Source: Diploscapter coronatus | Lineage: Eukaryota > Nematoda > Chromadorea > Rhabditida > Rhabditidae | Direction: 5' to 3' | DNA length: 64,000 bases | Assembly: GCA_964036155.1 (NCBI GenBank) | Contig: OZ038422.1 | Coordinates: 15,089,201-15,153,200, forward strand | Part shown: positions 35,901 through 48,438 of the stretch, one piece after another | Layout of the letters: the number at the start of each line of letters is the position of its first letter | Position numbering within the stretch: position 1 is the stretch's first letter | Notes under the pieces: model-generated | Told to the model about the DNA's origin: nothing | The model's database searches: none | What the model saw: the letters and a program-made list of their open reading frames with translations, nothing else | Translations under genes and position numbers: made by a program

Positions 35901-38900
35901 TCCATGACTGTGACCGGACACAGGCGGACGACCCTCGCCGACCATTCCCTGCACCCAATCTGGGTACTTGTAGAGGCAACAGCTGCGGATCTTCTTTGGC
36001 AATGGAGGAGGCTCTTCACTGTAAACGTTAATTTCATACTAATCTTATGAAATAACTTCATATGCAGATGTTTTTTTTTTTTACATTTTCATCATAAATC
36101 TTTGGTCTGTGTTTTGTAAGTTTCGTGGCTGATGAAGATCACAAAAACTTCAGGGCATGTTGAAATGTGTTTGACAAAAACAACCATATCAAGCGTGCAA
36201 TTTAAAACAATGATGTGAGTATAAATTTTTATTTCCCTTTTCAAATAATGATATTGCAAAGTCAAGATCTTCTTCAATGTGAGAATCGTGATCAAAAGAT
36301 GTGAGATGCTGAAAGGCTGTGCTATTGCGGATTCATCAGGAAAAGTCAGAAAGGATGAGTTTGATATATGAAATTTAAAATGATAGAAATTGAAAGAAAT
36401 CTGATAAATTGGATAATTCATAATGTGGAAGTGGCAGGTGCTAGCTGGCGTGAACCTTTGAGCTATGCGGCTGTATCGTCGTGGACAATGGAATATCCCT
36501 GAAAGTCGGGTAAGCGGTGTGACTGAAGCTCCACACTTTTGGGGATAATCTTCCTATCATTTTGTACTTATTTTTATTGTGCAATTCGTAATAAGCAAAG
36601 TCACTCAAAGTTTGTACTTTTCGTCGAAATATCTTTGTAGCTGATTGATATTCAGAACTTGACTTTTCAAAGAACTTACATTTTAGGAACCGGTTTGGAG
36701 AGGAAAGCACTGAGCAAGTCTATCGGAAATGGGAATATAATTGTACTGCAAAGGTTATACGAATTTGTGTACCATTTAGCTACAAGTTACCTATTTTTCT
36801 CTGCGGATATGGAGTTCAATGTTTGCAAATACCGAAGCTGAAGGGCAGAAGGCGATTCAGCGATTACCTCAGCTGCCTCTTTCAAGGCTCTGGATGCTTT
36901 CTGTTCACCTTCTGCGACGATCACCTAAAACAGTCATATTTTTGAAAGTAGTTCATTCATTAAATTTGTTCTTCATCACAACCCATTGTGATTTTTCTTG
37001 TTCATCTAACGTCATGTTGATCCTCTTTCAAAACTATTATTTTATTCTTTTATAGAACATAACATAATATAGACGATTAAAGTTGTTTAGTTTTGGTAAT
37101 AATTACCTTGGCTCGAGCCTCGCGAGCAGCCTCGGCTTCAGCAGCCATGGCTCGCTGCAGCTGAACGGGAAGGCGGACGTCCTTCACTTCGACTCGTTCG
37201 ACCTTGACACCCCACGGTTCGGTGGCTTCATCGAGAGTGCTCTGAATTTTATTAGATCATCATAACATGAGGCTTTTTAATCAGCGTATTTAGAGAAGGA
37301 AAATAAATTTCAAGCTTGATTATAATCTGATGTGATTCACCAGGCAAGCTTAGGAATGTAAGATAGCTCTACATGGATAATCTTCTTCAATGATGAAGGG
37401 CTTTAGACTTGCTCACCTGCATCTGATGAGAAATGGCTTCCCTGTCGGAAAGCATTTCAGCCAGAGTTTTAGTACCGAGAATGTTACGCAGCGTCGTCTG
37501 CGCAAGCAGTTTGGTCGATCGGGCTGCGTCTTCTACATTTGTTACCTAAATTTAGAAAAATGTTCTCCTTTATCATTTTTCTAGTTGGATGTTTACGTAG
37601 TGTTGTACCACATGCTAGTGGTCAGAGGAATATCATCACGCGGTTTGTGGATAACCCTTTATTGATAGCGGTTGTTCGAATGATTGGAAAAGTTGAACCT
37701 TCGAGAGAAAAAAGAATTATGCATGCGAGTTGAGATGGAGAATGATTAATGAGTATTGTGTTGTATGAGAAGAACCCCCATTTCACAAGATTAACATCTC
37801 GTTTCTCCATTGATCTCAATCTCATTGTGTTTATCACTCTGCATCAAATGGAATAAACACGGTCATTTGAAATAAGTATGTTGTTCTGTGAAAATGTGTG
37901 ATCAGGAAGTCAAGTGAAAAGGGATTCTGAATATTGTCTTGCACTCGGTTACTGTTGAGTGGAACGCGACCAGGAAAGGGGTCAAAAGTCCTACTATTGT
38001 TAATACGGAAATATGATAATTTTGGTTAACTCGAAAATATGGCGAAAGTTCAACGCTTAGTAATTTATATACATTGTTTTTTTGATAAAAACTTGAAACT
38101 CCTAGCTTACCGAAATAGTAGCATTCGAAATCCTGAAATAAACGACGGCATCGACTGCGACTGTCACTGAATCTTTGGACAGAATCTCTTGAGGAGGGAC
38201 TTCGAAGGACAAAACTCGAAGATCGACCTTGCGATACGTGTCGATACATGGTACAATGAAGAATATTCCTGTAAATTGCGTTTTTGCAACTAATTTAGAC
38301 ATCATATTTTACAAACCAGGTCCTTTAGCTCCACCAGGCATTAATCGACCTAACCGGAATATAACAGCTCGTTCATACTCTTGAACGACCTAAAATTTAA
38401 ATTCATCTCTTTCGAAAAGTTTATTTTATTTGTTTGGTACCTTTATGCACATACATGCCGAAATAGGTAGAGTGACAATAATTAGCAAATACGACAATAT
38501 CGTCAGGATCCAGCCGCAAATACCAAACTCATTTTGAATGTTCGCTGAAAACTTTTAATAATTTACTTTTATAACTTTAGATGATCATGAGTTACTTTAA
38601 TTTTATACACATGATACAGGCAATTTTTGTCATAATGCTATCAACCTTCAGATACAAGGATTTTTTTTTGTATTTCAGCTTAAGATATATTTGCCTATTC
38701 CATACAAGGAAGTATTGATATTTACGAATTTCGCGCATTTAGCACATGCTCAGTTGAGTAATTGCCTAGGATATCCGGCGTGAGTAAACCAGTTTAGTCA
38801 AGCAAAAATTCACAAATTCAGAAATAGTAAATAATAAAAATAAGTCGAAAAATGGAAAAAGTCCATTAAACAATAAAAGTAAACCTTCGACGTGGAATGG

Positions 38901-41900
38901 TTGGCGTTTTTTCTTCAATATCCCAGGAAATGGAGAAGGTTCCCTTGAGGTCGGCGGACTGGTTGTCGGTATCATTTTTATGAGTTAGCAAAACTCAATG
39001 AAAAAGTTTATCAGTCCATTTTGAAGCAGTGATAATAGCAAAGCTCTACTAAAGTTATCAAGTTACAAACTGATCAATAATTGAGTTCGAAGCCATAGAG
39101 TAGTATATTATTCTTGTAGCAATTGTATGACAAATGTCCAAGCTTCAATAATCAATATTTGCAATTTAGCCAGAATAAAAATGGGAACAAATTTGGAGAC
39201 ACAGGATACTTACGTAGTGCGAAAGTGAATGACACACAGATTTTCAGGGCTAAAACTTCTCACTTCACACAGGAAACTCAATCTCTCCACGACGAGAGTG
39301 CAAATGACCCAGGACTGATCGATTAGGGATGATGGCAGATCCCGGGTAAGGAAAAAGAAGATATGGAAAAAATGAATTGATACCATATTTTGTTAATTTT
39401 TAACCAAATTTTATGGAAAGGAATTTAAAAAAAGTGAAAAAATAAATAAAATTGCACAAGTAGGTCTGGATAATAGAAATTTGGCGCCTTCAATATTTTC
39501 TTGCCGAACATTTGAAAGTTAGTAAATCTAAACGAGCAAGACATCCCAGAATAGCGCGTGCCATCAGTTTCAGATTCAACCAGTCTGGATATTTGCATCT
39601 CGATACTTTTCTATCCCTGCCACTCTCTGCCCTCCGCATATTTCATAATATTTTGGGGGTGCCCACAAAATTGGCAGAGATTTGATTTCGACAATGAGCG
39701 AGAGGAGCTCGAGTCATTAGCACAACGAGCTCAGACACTTGAAGGATAGAGAGTAAATTGAGAATGTCAATTGCAACGAATATGCTACTTATTTGAGAAT
39801 GAAACTTGAGAGACGAATTTGGTACATTCTCTCTAAGTTGATAATTATTACTTCTAAAAATAAATGTTTACTCAAATGGATATTCTGGAAATTCAGATTA
39901 TTCAAAATGATGAAGATTTATCGATAATTTTAACTGATCAAAAGCAAGTATCATTGTCGTATAAAATATAATGAAACAACTGACATAGCGAGAAGGTACA
40001 AAATAGCCATGAAAATCTTGAAATTAGATATTTTCTCGCGTTTTTTCTTCATTCAACCCAGAAACGACAATATTTGTGGTAAAAGTAAAAATCCCATGAG
40101 CGAAAAGCTAAAAATTCCTGTGAAACTGGGGGAAAATTCGGAAACATATGAAAGCAGAATTGGAATTGTCTGCAGAAAAGAACATGCCAAAATGCAAAAC
40201 TACTCGCGTCCAATTCTGACAACCGCTAGAATTTTGAATGCGAAATTTTTGCACGAACGCCAAAGAAAATCTGATTTGATTTGAAATCCACAAATTCGCC
40301 CACGAGCAACAGAAAACAACTTCTTAAATTTGTTGGGTTGGAAAATATGCAAACTCCGAACTCTTTTCGGAAGAGAAAAACAAAGTCAGGGGGTTAAAAA
40401 TATATATCTTTAGTTTCTAGAATTCACATAACTTCAAACCGAATCAATAAAGTATCAAATTGAGCCAATATAGTCAAAAATGCGTTTTGCTATTTCGAAA
40501 GTCCTAATTTAGAGGAATTGCTTTATTGCCAAAGAAAGCGGAAAACACCTTTGACAGGAAGGAAAAAGAGAAAAGGTGGCAGACTCGCAGCTGAGCCAAA
40601 TGTGTTAAGGCAACAAGTTGCCTTTTTTCTTACTTCTTTAGTCTCCTTCTTTCTCCTTCCTAAAGCTCGATTTGTACCTAGGACAAATTATGTTGCGTGC
40701 CTCTGTCCTCTTTTCTTACTTTCCAATTTTGGACATGAGATATTCTTTCTTTAGACCTTATGGAAATCTTACAGATGTTATCTCCCAACCAGCAAAGTTC
40801 TACGTTTTCTGTATAATTTTTCAAGTTGGCAGAGGTGAATGTGAAAATTCTATGGATTGAACTTTGCGATAAATTACAAGTGTACAGTATTGTTGCTTAC
40901 CAAAATAGATTTTATATTCTGGCAACATTAGCATGTCACTTGAATTATTCTAATTTCGCAACATTTATGTATTTCATTCATACCCTACACGGCAGCTTCT
41001 GCTATATATAGAATTTCGTCAATCTCGCCGAATCTAAGGAAGCAGAAAAGGGGAAAGGGAAATGCAGGCCTCGGACAAAGGAAGTGAGCTCCTAAGAAAC
41101 AAGAAACTCGCCCCAACAAAGAGATGATATGCATCGCAAAATAAGCATAACTAAAAATAACGAGTCACACATTTTGAAAGAGAATTTTTTGAATAAGGCG
41201 TTCGCAGATATGACCTTTCACTTTTCTAGCAAAAATTTGTTGCAAAATTGTTCTTAAGAAAATATTTTGGAGTTCAAATAAAGTTACTTTTCAGGAAATA
41301 TTGTGACAAGGTGGCCAATTATTAAAATTTCCAAAGAGTTGAAGGTGTATCAAATCGCTAAAATTTCGTCATCAAAAATCCTCACCATGAATGTTGAAGA
41401 CCTGTTTCTGGCTGAATTTGAAATGCGGAGGCGGAGGTACCGAAAATTTTCGCTTGGTTCTTAGATGCAGCCATAATCGGCTGCGTCTAATCGGGCTATC
41501 GTTCATTGGCTAGCAGTCAATTGGTCAAGAATTCAGGCGAGAATTCTAGTCGGCGGTCATCGCTTTGGTTTGGACGAATGGAGTCGATAATAAACATGTT
41601 ATGAAAATGTGGCGGACATATGGGAGGCCTTTGGAATGGGAACGAAAGAATCGCGCGATTCGCGAATTTGTGGATTTCATTTGAGCGCCTCAAATCGATT
41701 GTCTTTCGAGAAAGCTTCAGGGATAATTTGATTATAATCCGGAGCGGATTCACGACAACTGAAACCCTGCCAATTTCGTGCGACATATATAAAATTCCCA
41801 GAAGAAGCAAATTTTGCAGGAAAAAATATAATTTAGAAAAAAGGAAAGTAATTAAAGAAAAAGGGCGTGACTTTGTCGAAATATACCTATTTGTAAAATT

Positions 41901-43112
41901 CGCAGCAAGGCTTTATGAATGAGCTGTGGATTTGCTCGTTTCGGAATGTGCGCAGAAAACTCCAAACCTCTTCGCAACAGCAGCAGCAATTCATTCATTC
42001 CTTCATCCCGCTCAAAACTTTGTCTTTTCGCCCCTTTTTCCCGCACTTTCACGTTATTTTTTGTGCGCACGTGAAAAACGTGTAGAAATTCGAAGTGAAA
42101 TGAGCGACGGGAAATGACGAAAACTGAGGAAAACCGAGCAAAACTGGGCCGAAACCTGGCAGAAATGTAACTGGGAACTATGAACAAACCTCTGGCTCAT
42201 ATTGAAGAATAATGAGAAAAAGGCTGTCGTAATCCAAAATCTAATCCTAATAGTTCGTTGCAAGGTTTGAAGCCGCCATGAAAAACTGCAATATGTCGCT
42301 AAAGGGATAGACGAAAATGAAAGGCTTGAGAATTGGAAATTGAAACTACAAAGTGAAATTGGAATTATTGCTGAAGAGATGCGCTAATGAAATTTATCAT
42401 GAAAACAACGATGCTACGTAGATTTAATTAAAATTCGTTTGCGTATGATTCATTTGAGGACGTATTTTAGCAATAGTAATAAAAAACAATTTTCAGATAG
42501 AATAACTGGTAGTATGAATCAGGGACGAGTGTTAGTGAGTTTTTTCTTATTTGCGGTAGCGGTAGGTTTCGTTAAATGACTCGTTATTACCGCTCGTTCC
42601 TGGCACGAATAAAGTATGATATTTAAATATTTGAAACCTTTCTCAGGCTCGCCATCTTTGCCGCCTTCAGCTTTCTCAACATCCTTCTCTTTGTCATCCG
42701 CAATCTTCTCCTTGTCGATGCTGTCGACGGAGGTTTCATTTGATTTGACGCTCACGATTGATTTCCTCTTCAAAAATTATCTTTATGAACTTAAAAGTAA
42801 ACGAATAAAATCATCCTTTTGTTAGCGAATGTTAGTAGGGTATTCTGTCAGTTGATTTGACTATATCATTTTTGCTCTTCAAGTTACCTCTTCTAGATTG
42901 TCCAACGTGCGCATGGCGATATTCTCAATTTCATCCGAAGATGTCGACAAAATATCGTCTTTGCTTGAACTCGAAGGTAGCATTGCTCCTTCCTGCGATG
43001 CTGTCGAAGGAGGCGCTCGCGCATTTGAAGTGTGGTTTTCGGCGAGCTTCGTCTCGATTCGACTGTTCGACCCAGTAGAGGATAGAGAGACGACCGAGTT
43101 TCTCGCGCTCAT
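26904..43112 (-). CDS. mec-2: MEC-2 stomatin-like mechanosensory channel subunit (reference model)
   Basis: Stomatin (band 7/PHB) protein. In C. elegans, MEC-2 binds cholesterol and the MEC-4 DEG/ENaC channel in touch receptor neurons. Exons: 42888-43112, 42638-42767, 38441-38544, 38317-38389, 38111-38268, 37417-37545, 37107-37241, 36791-36924, 36680-36745, 35877-36018, 35532-35620, 30959-31047, 27968-30692, 26904-27036, giving 1443 aa with all phases joined. N-terminal MSARNSVVSLSS and GAMLPSSSSKDD are MEC-2-like. The hydrophobic hairpin is GICGWILTILSYLLIIVTLP, and the PHB core includes VVQEYERAVIFRLGRL and PPQEILSKDSVTVAVDAVVY. Helical part: LQRAMAAEAEAAREARAK. Palmitoylation-like RSCCLYKYPDW follows. 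The tail is Pro/Gly-rich, then a 2725-base exon coding Lys/Glu-rich, Ser-rich and poly-Gln stretches. Ends in SSSSS. Many other 5' exons lie upstream (listed separately). Confidence 0.93.
27204..27492 (-). CDS. mec-2: mec-2 alternative last exon (95-residue end)
   Basis: Acceptor CTTCAG before 27492, phase matching the end of the giant exon (AG|A gives Arg). It reads 95 residues, starting MVVVTSSTISSTTT with a charged helix-like part (KEIIEKTEKVKNAEEEMKRK), to a TAA at 27204-27206. No in-frame donor leads on to the exon at 27036. The two therefore look like alternative ends: this one gives a 1495-aa protein and the 27036 exon a 1443-aa protein. Confidence 0.7.
28294..28320 (-). repeat. CAA repeat coding poly-Gln in the MEC-2 tail
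   Basis: Tandem TTG/TTC triplets on the plus strand encode about seven consecutive Gln on the minus strand (RQQQQQQQLPD) inside the giant mec-2 exon. Such runs are prone to length change. Confidence 0.85.
33390..33660. repeat. Purine-rich imperfect repeats
   Basis: Loose repeats of GA(T/A)AATGA and (G)GATATGATATC separated by about 100 bases, for example near 33416, 33530 and 33604, on a nearly all-purine strand. A related GGATATC patch is at 43320-43350. No coding meaning is seen. Confidence 0.4.
34663..34683. repeat. CA microsatellite
   Basis: Short (CA)n run with one CATA interruption, inside a mec-2 intron. Confidence 0.8.
34810..34965. repeat. Dispersed element, copy C
   Basis: Third copy of the element at 11575 and 14810. 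It has GGGAGCGAACAAGACCAAATT then TTTCTGTAGAAA, GGCTTAGGAGGAG, then ATGAGATATTGGCTTAACCC and CTGCT. It is most similar to copy A at the right end. Confidence 0.55.
36441..36498 (-). CDS. mec-2: mec-2 alternative last exon (short isoform)
   Basis: Acceptor ACTTTCAG before 36498. The phase fits the exon ending at 36680 (AT|G gives Met). It codes MDIPLSTTIQPHSSKVHAS, then TAG at 36441-36443. Using it would end MEC-2 right after the stomatin core and remove the whole tail. An AATAAA on the minus strand lies about 210 bases downstream (near 36231). A possible GT donor after 36456 in the same frame would leave phase 0, which does not fit the next exon, so termination here is more likely. Confidence 0.55.
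38885..38975 (-). CDS. mec-2: mec-2 alternative first exon, start type MIPTTSPPTSREP
   Basis: ATG at 38975. Thirty codons (Pro/Ser-rich, then GILKKKRQPFHVE) run to a donor GAAG|GTTTAC in phase 1, which joins the common exon at 38544 (VE-ANIQNEFG). It is the closest start exon to the stomatin core. It would give a MEC-2 form without the SSSSKDD region. Confidence 0.7.
38976..41401 (-). other. mec-2 intron/promoter region
   Basis: About 2.4 kb between two candidate first exons. No supported exon. A small perfect hairpin (AAGGCAAC-AA-GTTGCCTT) lies near 40607-40624 in a region with A-rich then T-rich flanks. It probably contains the promoter of the 38975 start. Confidence 0.4.
41402..41474 (-). 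CDS. mec-2: mec-2 candidate first exon, start type MAASKNQAKIF
   Basis: ATG at 41474. Twenty-four codons (MAASKNQAKIFGTSASAFQI and QPET) run to a CAG|GTCTTC donor in phase 1, matching the common exon. A stronger-looking donor 14 bases on (CATG|GTGAGG) would leave phase 2 and break the frame. The exon's sequence is less A+T-rich than its surroundings. This is the weaker of the start-exon calls. Confidence 0.45.
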
Positions 43113-45558
43113 TTTAGAGAATTATGATAAGTGTTAGTAGAATAAGTAAAATTAATCAATGTAGCAATAATAGACTATCAATTAATTATTTATATGGTTT
43201 TAGAATTCGGATAGTCATAGTGTTATCGATATTGCTCTATTTTGGAGTTACAGGATAGTGTACTAGTCCAGCAACAGTATGTAGAAGAATTTTTCGTCCG
43301 AAATGCAAAGAGTCTCGAGCCAGAAGGATATCAAAGGAATGAGAGGATATCCTCTTCTGGGGGAAAAAGCAAATTGTAAATGGATGACAATGTCAGAGGT
43401 GGCACATCCAAAGTGGATCCAGAAGCATTCCAAATGCATGAAAAACTCGAGAGGACTCGAGGACACGGATGAAGGAAAGTTTGATGATTCAAAGGAGAGT
43501 TGAAGCAGAGCTACGCAACAATCGTGATTGATTTTATTATTGTAAAATTGAGGAACAAAGAAATCAGATAGTCCATTAGCTTGTAAAAAGTTGAGTCTAT
43601 TCCAAATGGGACCGTAAGCGACTTTATGTTTCGAAAGCCGATCTCTTTTGGTATTTAGTACGCAAAAGTTCTCGTTTCGATTTCGAAATGTTCAAAAGCT
43701 CAAAAACTAGCTTCGGTTTCGAATTTTAAATTTTAACTTTCGCAAAGCTCTGGTTTCAATCATGTTGAAGATATCTGAACATTCGATTTTTTGTACAATA
43801 ATCATAGAGTATAATTTTTCGAGTTTTTGTTCTATTTTCTGCGGCCAATCTCTATCCAACAATAAAGTGCTACTCACATGGAAAATAGCCCTCTGAATAT
43901 CGGAAATGACTGGAAACGATCGAGCTCTATGGACATGTGCAATTCAGACAAACACAACACTTAGCCAGCAATGTAGCGAATGACTTCCTGACTCCTCTAC
44001 TCGAAGGAGAAAGTGATCTTGAGTCAGGTGAATGGCACTCGAGCTGTTACTCGTTCAGTGGTAATTTGGATGAATGTTTGGATATTAGTTGGAATGTCGG
44101 AATGATATATGCATCGAAGAAAAGGATATGAATAATGGCATCTTTTGGTTTCATAATATTATTCAAAATAGCAAAATTATAAGATACACTTTCTCTCAAC
44201 GTCTTCTATTATCGAAACAAGTATTCATAGCTTCAAATTTAAAAAAAATTGGAATCAGAATTGAAATTCAATTATCCCAAATTAGAGTCGAAATTTTAAA
44301 TATCCATATTTCAATATCAATATCTTCTAATTATTGTTTTTACTAATTGAACTCTTTAGTACAATCTTAAGAAGAGTATCATCTATTCATACAAATTTCT
44401 GTCTTCAGTTTATCTCTCAGCTTGGCCCAGAAATGAGCAGCTTTGCATGCATTCGAAATGAGATTGTCAGATGGAACTGAAGAATGTCGTCTGGAGAAAG
44501 GGAAGAGCAAGAAAAGGATGACATGAAAACTGATACAAAATTTAGCCCGATAAAAATGTGCAGAAAAGTATCGGTTCTGGAAAGTTATTATTTACAGAAG
44601 GTATATTATCAATTGTTTATCACTAAATTTAAAATTTTTATTTCGATTTTTCCGAAACTCTGCAATTATCAAGTTTCAGCAAAAAAAAGATTTTTTTCTA
44701 GAAGATGCATTATCTAAATGTACATTAATTCGGTCAATTAGAATTGTCCAACAAATTAGCTCGTTGTTTTGCGCTATTCTAACGGATTCATGCATAAAAT
44801 ATTCCCGCGATTGACTAAAATTAGTCGGAAAGGCTCTGCTCATTTTTTAGAACGCGTACTAGATTTTCGCTCTGAGATCATTACTCACGAGGCTATTTTC
44901 CTTTCGAGTCTATGCGTTCGATCAAAATACTCATTAATCATCGACACATGAAATGGGTTCAGATGTTGGACAAATTATTTGTGGATAGAGTAAATAATTT
45001 GCCAACTTGTTTAGACCTATCAAGACAACAACTTTCAGTGGTTTAGCGTCAACTTTAGTCAGGGTGCTGCGGAAAAGAAGTCCAATTAGATGATTAGCCC
45101 TATTATCTGAATGAGCTCCATTTTACACTTCGACTTTTCATCAAAAGCTGATTTTTGCGTGTTTTATTGCGATTTTATGTCCGGCTCCTCATAAATCTCT
45201 AGTTTATAATGGCACCACAATAAAGCGCTGGATAGAGTAAAAAATCAGTTCGGCTAAATGAAATGCACGAAAGAAGCGAGAGTGGAAGTGGATTGGGATG
45301 AGAGAGAATCAACGAGTCAATTCAATTGGAGAGCCGGAAGATTTTTTCGATCAAGACAATTATTTGATTCAGATACAGCAGATAGACGTTATGATATGTG
45401 AGCTGCTTAGAATCGTATGTAAGATTGCATCGGTTGCATATCATGAGCGATAAATTATGGGTGTAGGACACCAAGGTCAAGTACGTTTTTCTCTTCTTAA
45501 CATGGCAGCGAACTTAAGAGCTTTTAGAATAATGAAAAATAAACCAAAATCTCCGTAC
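43113..45558 (-). other. mec-2 intron/promoter region
   Basis: About 2.4 kb upstream of the MSARNSVV start exon. It should contain the promoter of the reference MEC-2 form. No exon was recognised, only A+T-rich sequence and a short GGATATC-containing patch at 43320-43350. Confidence 0.4.
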
Positions 45559-45976
45559 CTGACAGCAAATCTATCCTATTGCTGTGAATCTTCCCCAGCA
45601 TAGACGCAGCTTCGAATATGCTGGGCGGTGGTTTGCCCCGCTTCTTCGCCAATCGCTTCTGTTCTAATTCCTTTATCCGCTCACGCATGGTAAGTTTGCG
45701 ACTCATGAATGCGTCCTTAGTCTGGAGTGGCTCCAGAGAGGTAGACGCCGCTACTACCGGAGCAAATCGCTTGACAGCGGCAGTTTGGGGTGATGGCGAG
45801 AGTGAAACTGTGACTTGGGCAGAAGTAGATGGGGCTGAGACCGGGGATGCACCCGGCGAGTCGTCCAACAGCCGCCTTCTTACTGCTTCGTCGTCCTTTT
45901 CCATATTCACTCGTTTTCCTCGTTGTCTTCGTTTTCTCTTCCACCAGTTTTTATCAGCTTTTCTCCGCGAGTATTT
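45559..45976 (-). CDS. mec-2: mec-2 5' cassette exon coding 139 residues
   Basis: Acceptor GGCATAG before 45976 and donor TCAG|GTACGG at the end. Phase 0 in and phase 1 out, open throughout. A strongly basic start (NWWKRKRRQRGKR) is followed by MEKDDEAVRRRLLDDSPGAS, a Ser/Pro/Ala-rich linker, then TMRERIKELEQKRLAKKRGK and FEAASMLGKIHSNRIDLLS. Phase 1 at the end fits the common stomatin exon (LLS-ANIQNEFG). The internal ATG at 45904 could also start translation. It has no recognised domain. Confidence 0.7.
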
Positions 45977-48317
45977 CTATGCCCGAGGCGATGCAAAACT
46001 GCCGAATCTTTCCAGTCGGTTGGAGGGGCCGAGTTGCAGGGAAGACGAGCACCAAATCACGTAAGTAGCGGATTCCGCCCTAACAGATGATAAATCCAAT
46101 GAATAACAGCAACAAAATAACAAGGAATGCTAAAAAAATTCTATAAATTGTCATATTTAAAAACACGAATTATTGGTAGGAAGAAAGAGAACTGAATGGG
46201 TGAATTTCAAGTATGGCATTTTTGAGAAAGTTGATACTTCATATATCTTTGTCTAGATAATGCGAGAAGATAGGGATACTTATTGGAAAAGGTTGACTTC
46301 ATGCCGTTTTCTGGAAGAATAGCTCACTTTTATCATGTTTTTTCTGAGTTGATTCGGAAAGGATAATGAAATTAAAAGGCAAGTCGTTTCGCTTTTGCTT
46401 GGTTCGACTTTAGTTCAAATGTGGATGTCATTGGATTTTCTTTCCTCGGAAATGCTATTCTAGATCAAAGCAAAGACAAACAACAAAATGCCGAAATTAG
46501 CAATGCAGATTATGCGAAAATCGTGCATTGCATTTAATGCACTCTGAATATGGAGAAAGATCGACTTCGCGTTGAGTTGGCAATGTTTCTGTAAACTTTT
46601 GTTTTTTTTTTTTTTAAATAATCTATCATTCATGCCTGCAAAAATATTGCTAAAATTTGAAATGGAAATGCTCTAATTTTCATTTCATTAGAAAACTTAC
46701 TCTTCCAACTCAATTACAGAAGAAAATAAGGTAAAAACATTAGATGCTAAATTTAAAATATGAAAAAGACGATTTCTGCAGAAACAAAAATGACATATGA
46801 CGTAACAAGTGGAAGCATTATGATGCGATTAGAAACTGAACGGCATCGGCATTTTCATCCGGAATGACTGCAGGAATCATGAAGAGAGAGAGGATAACGA
46901 GTCAAAAGCAATTGGCCTCTGGGGAAGAAAGAGGAAGAAAGAAACAGGATAATGATTAGAGATAGAGCAATTGTAAGAGAAATGAAAACCGAAAAAGAAG
47001 GAATAGTCCAGCAACAGATGGAGGTGAAAAGAAGAAGATAAATGACTAGAGATTAGAATACTTGCGGGAGAAGAGAAAATGATACCACGAAAGACCGTGA
47101 AAGAAAGAGGCAGAGAAATAACAAATAGTGCAAGAGAAAGAATCAGAGATAAAGGGCGTTTAGAAACAGCACTATTTAGAAATAGAAAGAAAGATGCGAA
47201 GATGGAGTAAAACAGACAATGAGAGGCATGATAAATAATGGAGAGAGTTGGAGCAACAGAGGGAGAGAAGGAATAGGGTACAGCTGGAGAGTAAACCAAT
47301 TGGATATCTTTGTTTCCCAATTTATTTCATTTATGATCTCTTTACTTTATCGGATTCGAATTTTATCTCCCACGGCTTTTCTCCGTCTTTAAGTGAAAGA
47401 AAGGCAGATGTGATAGAAACTAAACGATTCGAGAGAAACAATTCATGGTGCTTTGGGCGAAAGCAATGCCGTAAAATCACCAATGTAATGAATGAAGTAA
47501 GAATAGGACAGAAAGTAAATGCTAAAAAATGGAACGTGTTTCTCTTTGATAGATATCGAGCGTTCCTCGACAAAATTGCATTTTCTAAAGTATGTTGCAA
47601 GAAAATTGAAGAACGCGTTGAAATAAATAAGCGTTCCTCTTTAGCAAAGTCGCTTCGCTACGTATCTCAATGCGTTTGAATATCCAAACGCTATACTGAA
47701 AATGTGTTATTCTGAATTTTACGGCTCAAATCCTTTTTCAAAACAATCATTAGCGTGACGGGAAATAATCAAATAACAGCTTTTCAATGATCATCTTAGT
47801 TTATACTAAAGCATGATTTAGTTCTTTGAAATCTCATACTCCAAGACGACGGTGTCAAAGGCGTGAAAAATTCATGAATGGTCCAGAATATGAAGAAAAG
47901 CATGAGTAAAAACGGAATACTATGAAAAAGGATAATACTATGGATGTTTCTTAACTCGAGAATGATGAATCTATCTATGGGTGAAAGGAAATTAAAATTT
48001 GTTTGTTACTTTATCGAAACTGCGTTAAATCCTCTTCAGGAACAATCTCGGATGAAACTCCAGATGATGATCGTGAGACTTGATATTCCCAAGATCATTT
48101 ATCAGGGTGAATAATGACATGAATAAAAATGTTGTGTTTTGGATTCTTCGATATTTTGTTCAAGAAAATTTGCCAAAAACTTGTAAAATAGCGTTGATAA
48201 GGCAATTTGTAGGAAAATGATAGGAAGGACATCGTATTTTTTTTGTAGAAAATCAGCACCTCTGTGGTATAAACCATCTTTAACCGCTGAATGATGTTTC
48301 GTTCATTGTTGACTTAC
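45977..48317 (-). other. mec-2 intron region
   Basis: About 2.3 kb, A+T-rich, including a purine-rich tract at 46880-47240 that gives a long Ser/Leu/Phe-rich chance ORF on the minus strand. No exon was recognised. Confidence 0.4.
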
Positions 48318-48438
48318 TCTTCTCGAAGAAGGACAGTGGTTTGTCGCGCTGCGTTGCCGCTTTCCGCATCGCCGGGTCCGTCGTCGAAGTCAAAGGGATC
48401 GCGATTTTCGTTGTTTTACTCGGCAGCATTTGTTGCGA
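48318..48438 (-). CDS. mec-2: mec-2 5' cassette exon coding 40 residues
   Basis: Acceptor CTCGTAG before 48438 and donor AAGA|GTAAGT. Phase 0 in, phase 1 out. Codes SQQMLPSKTTKIAIPLTSTT and then DPAMRKAATQRDKPLSFFEK. The internal ATG (fourth codon) could act as a start. Balanced composition stands out from the A+T-rich flanks. It is similar in phase logic to the exons at 49947 and 45976, so they may be alternatives to one another. Confidence 0.65.

Noticed and set aside
46877..47320. 147-codon minus-strand ORF rich in Ser, Leu and Phe
   Set aside because: It arises from a purine-rich tract in a mec-2 intron and shows no domain or splice support.
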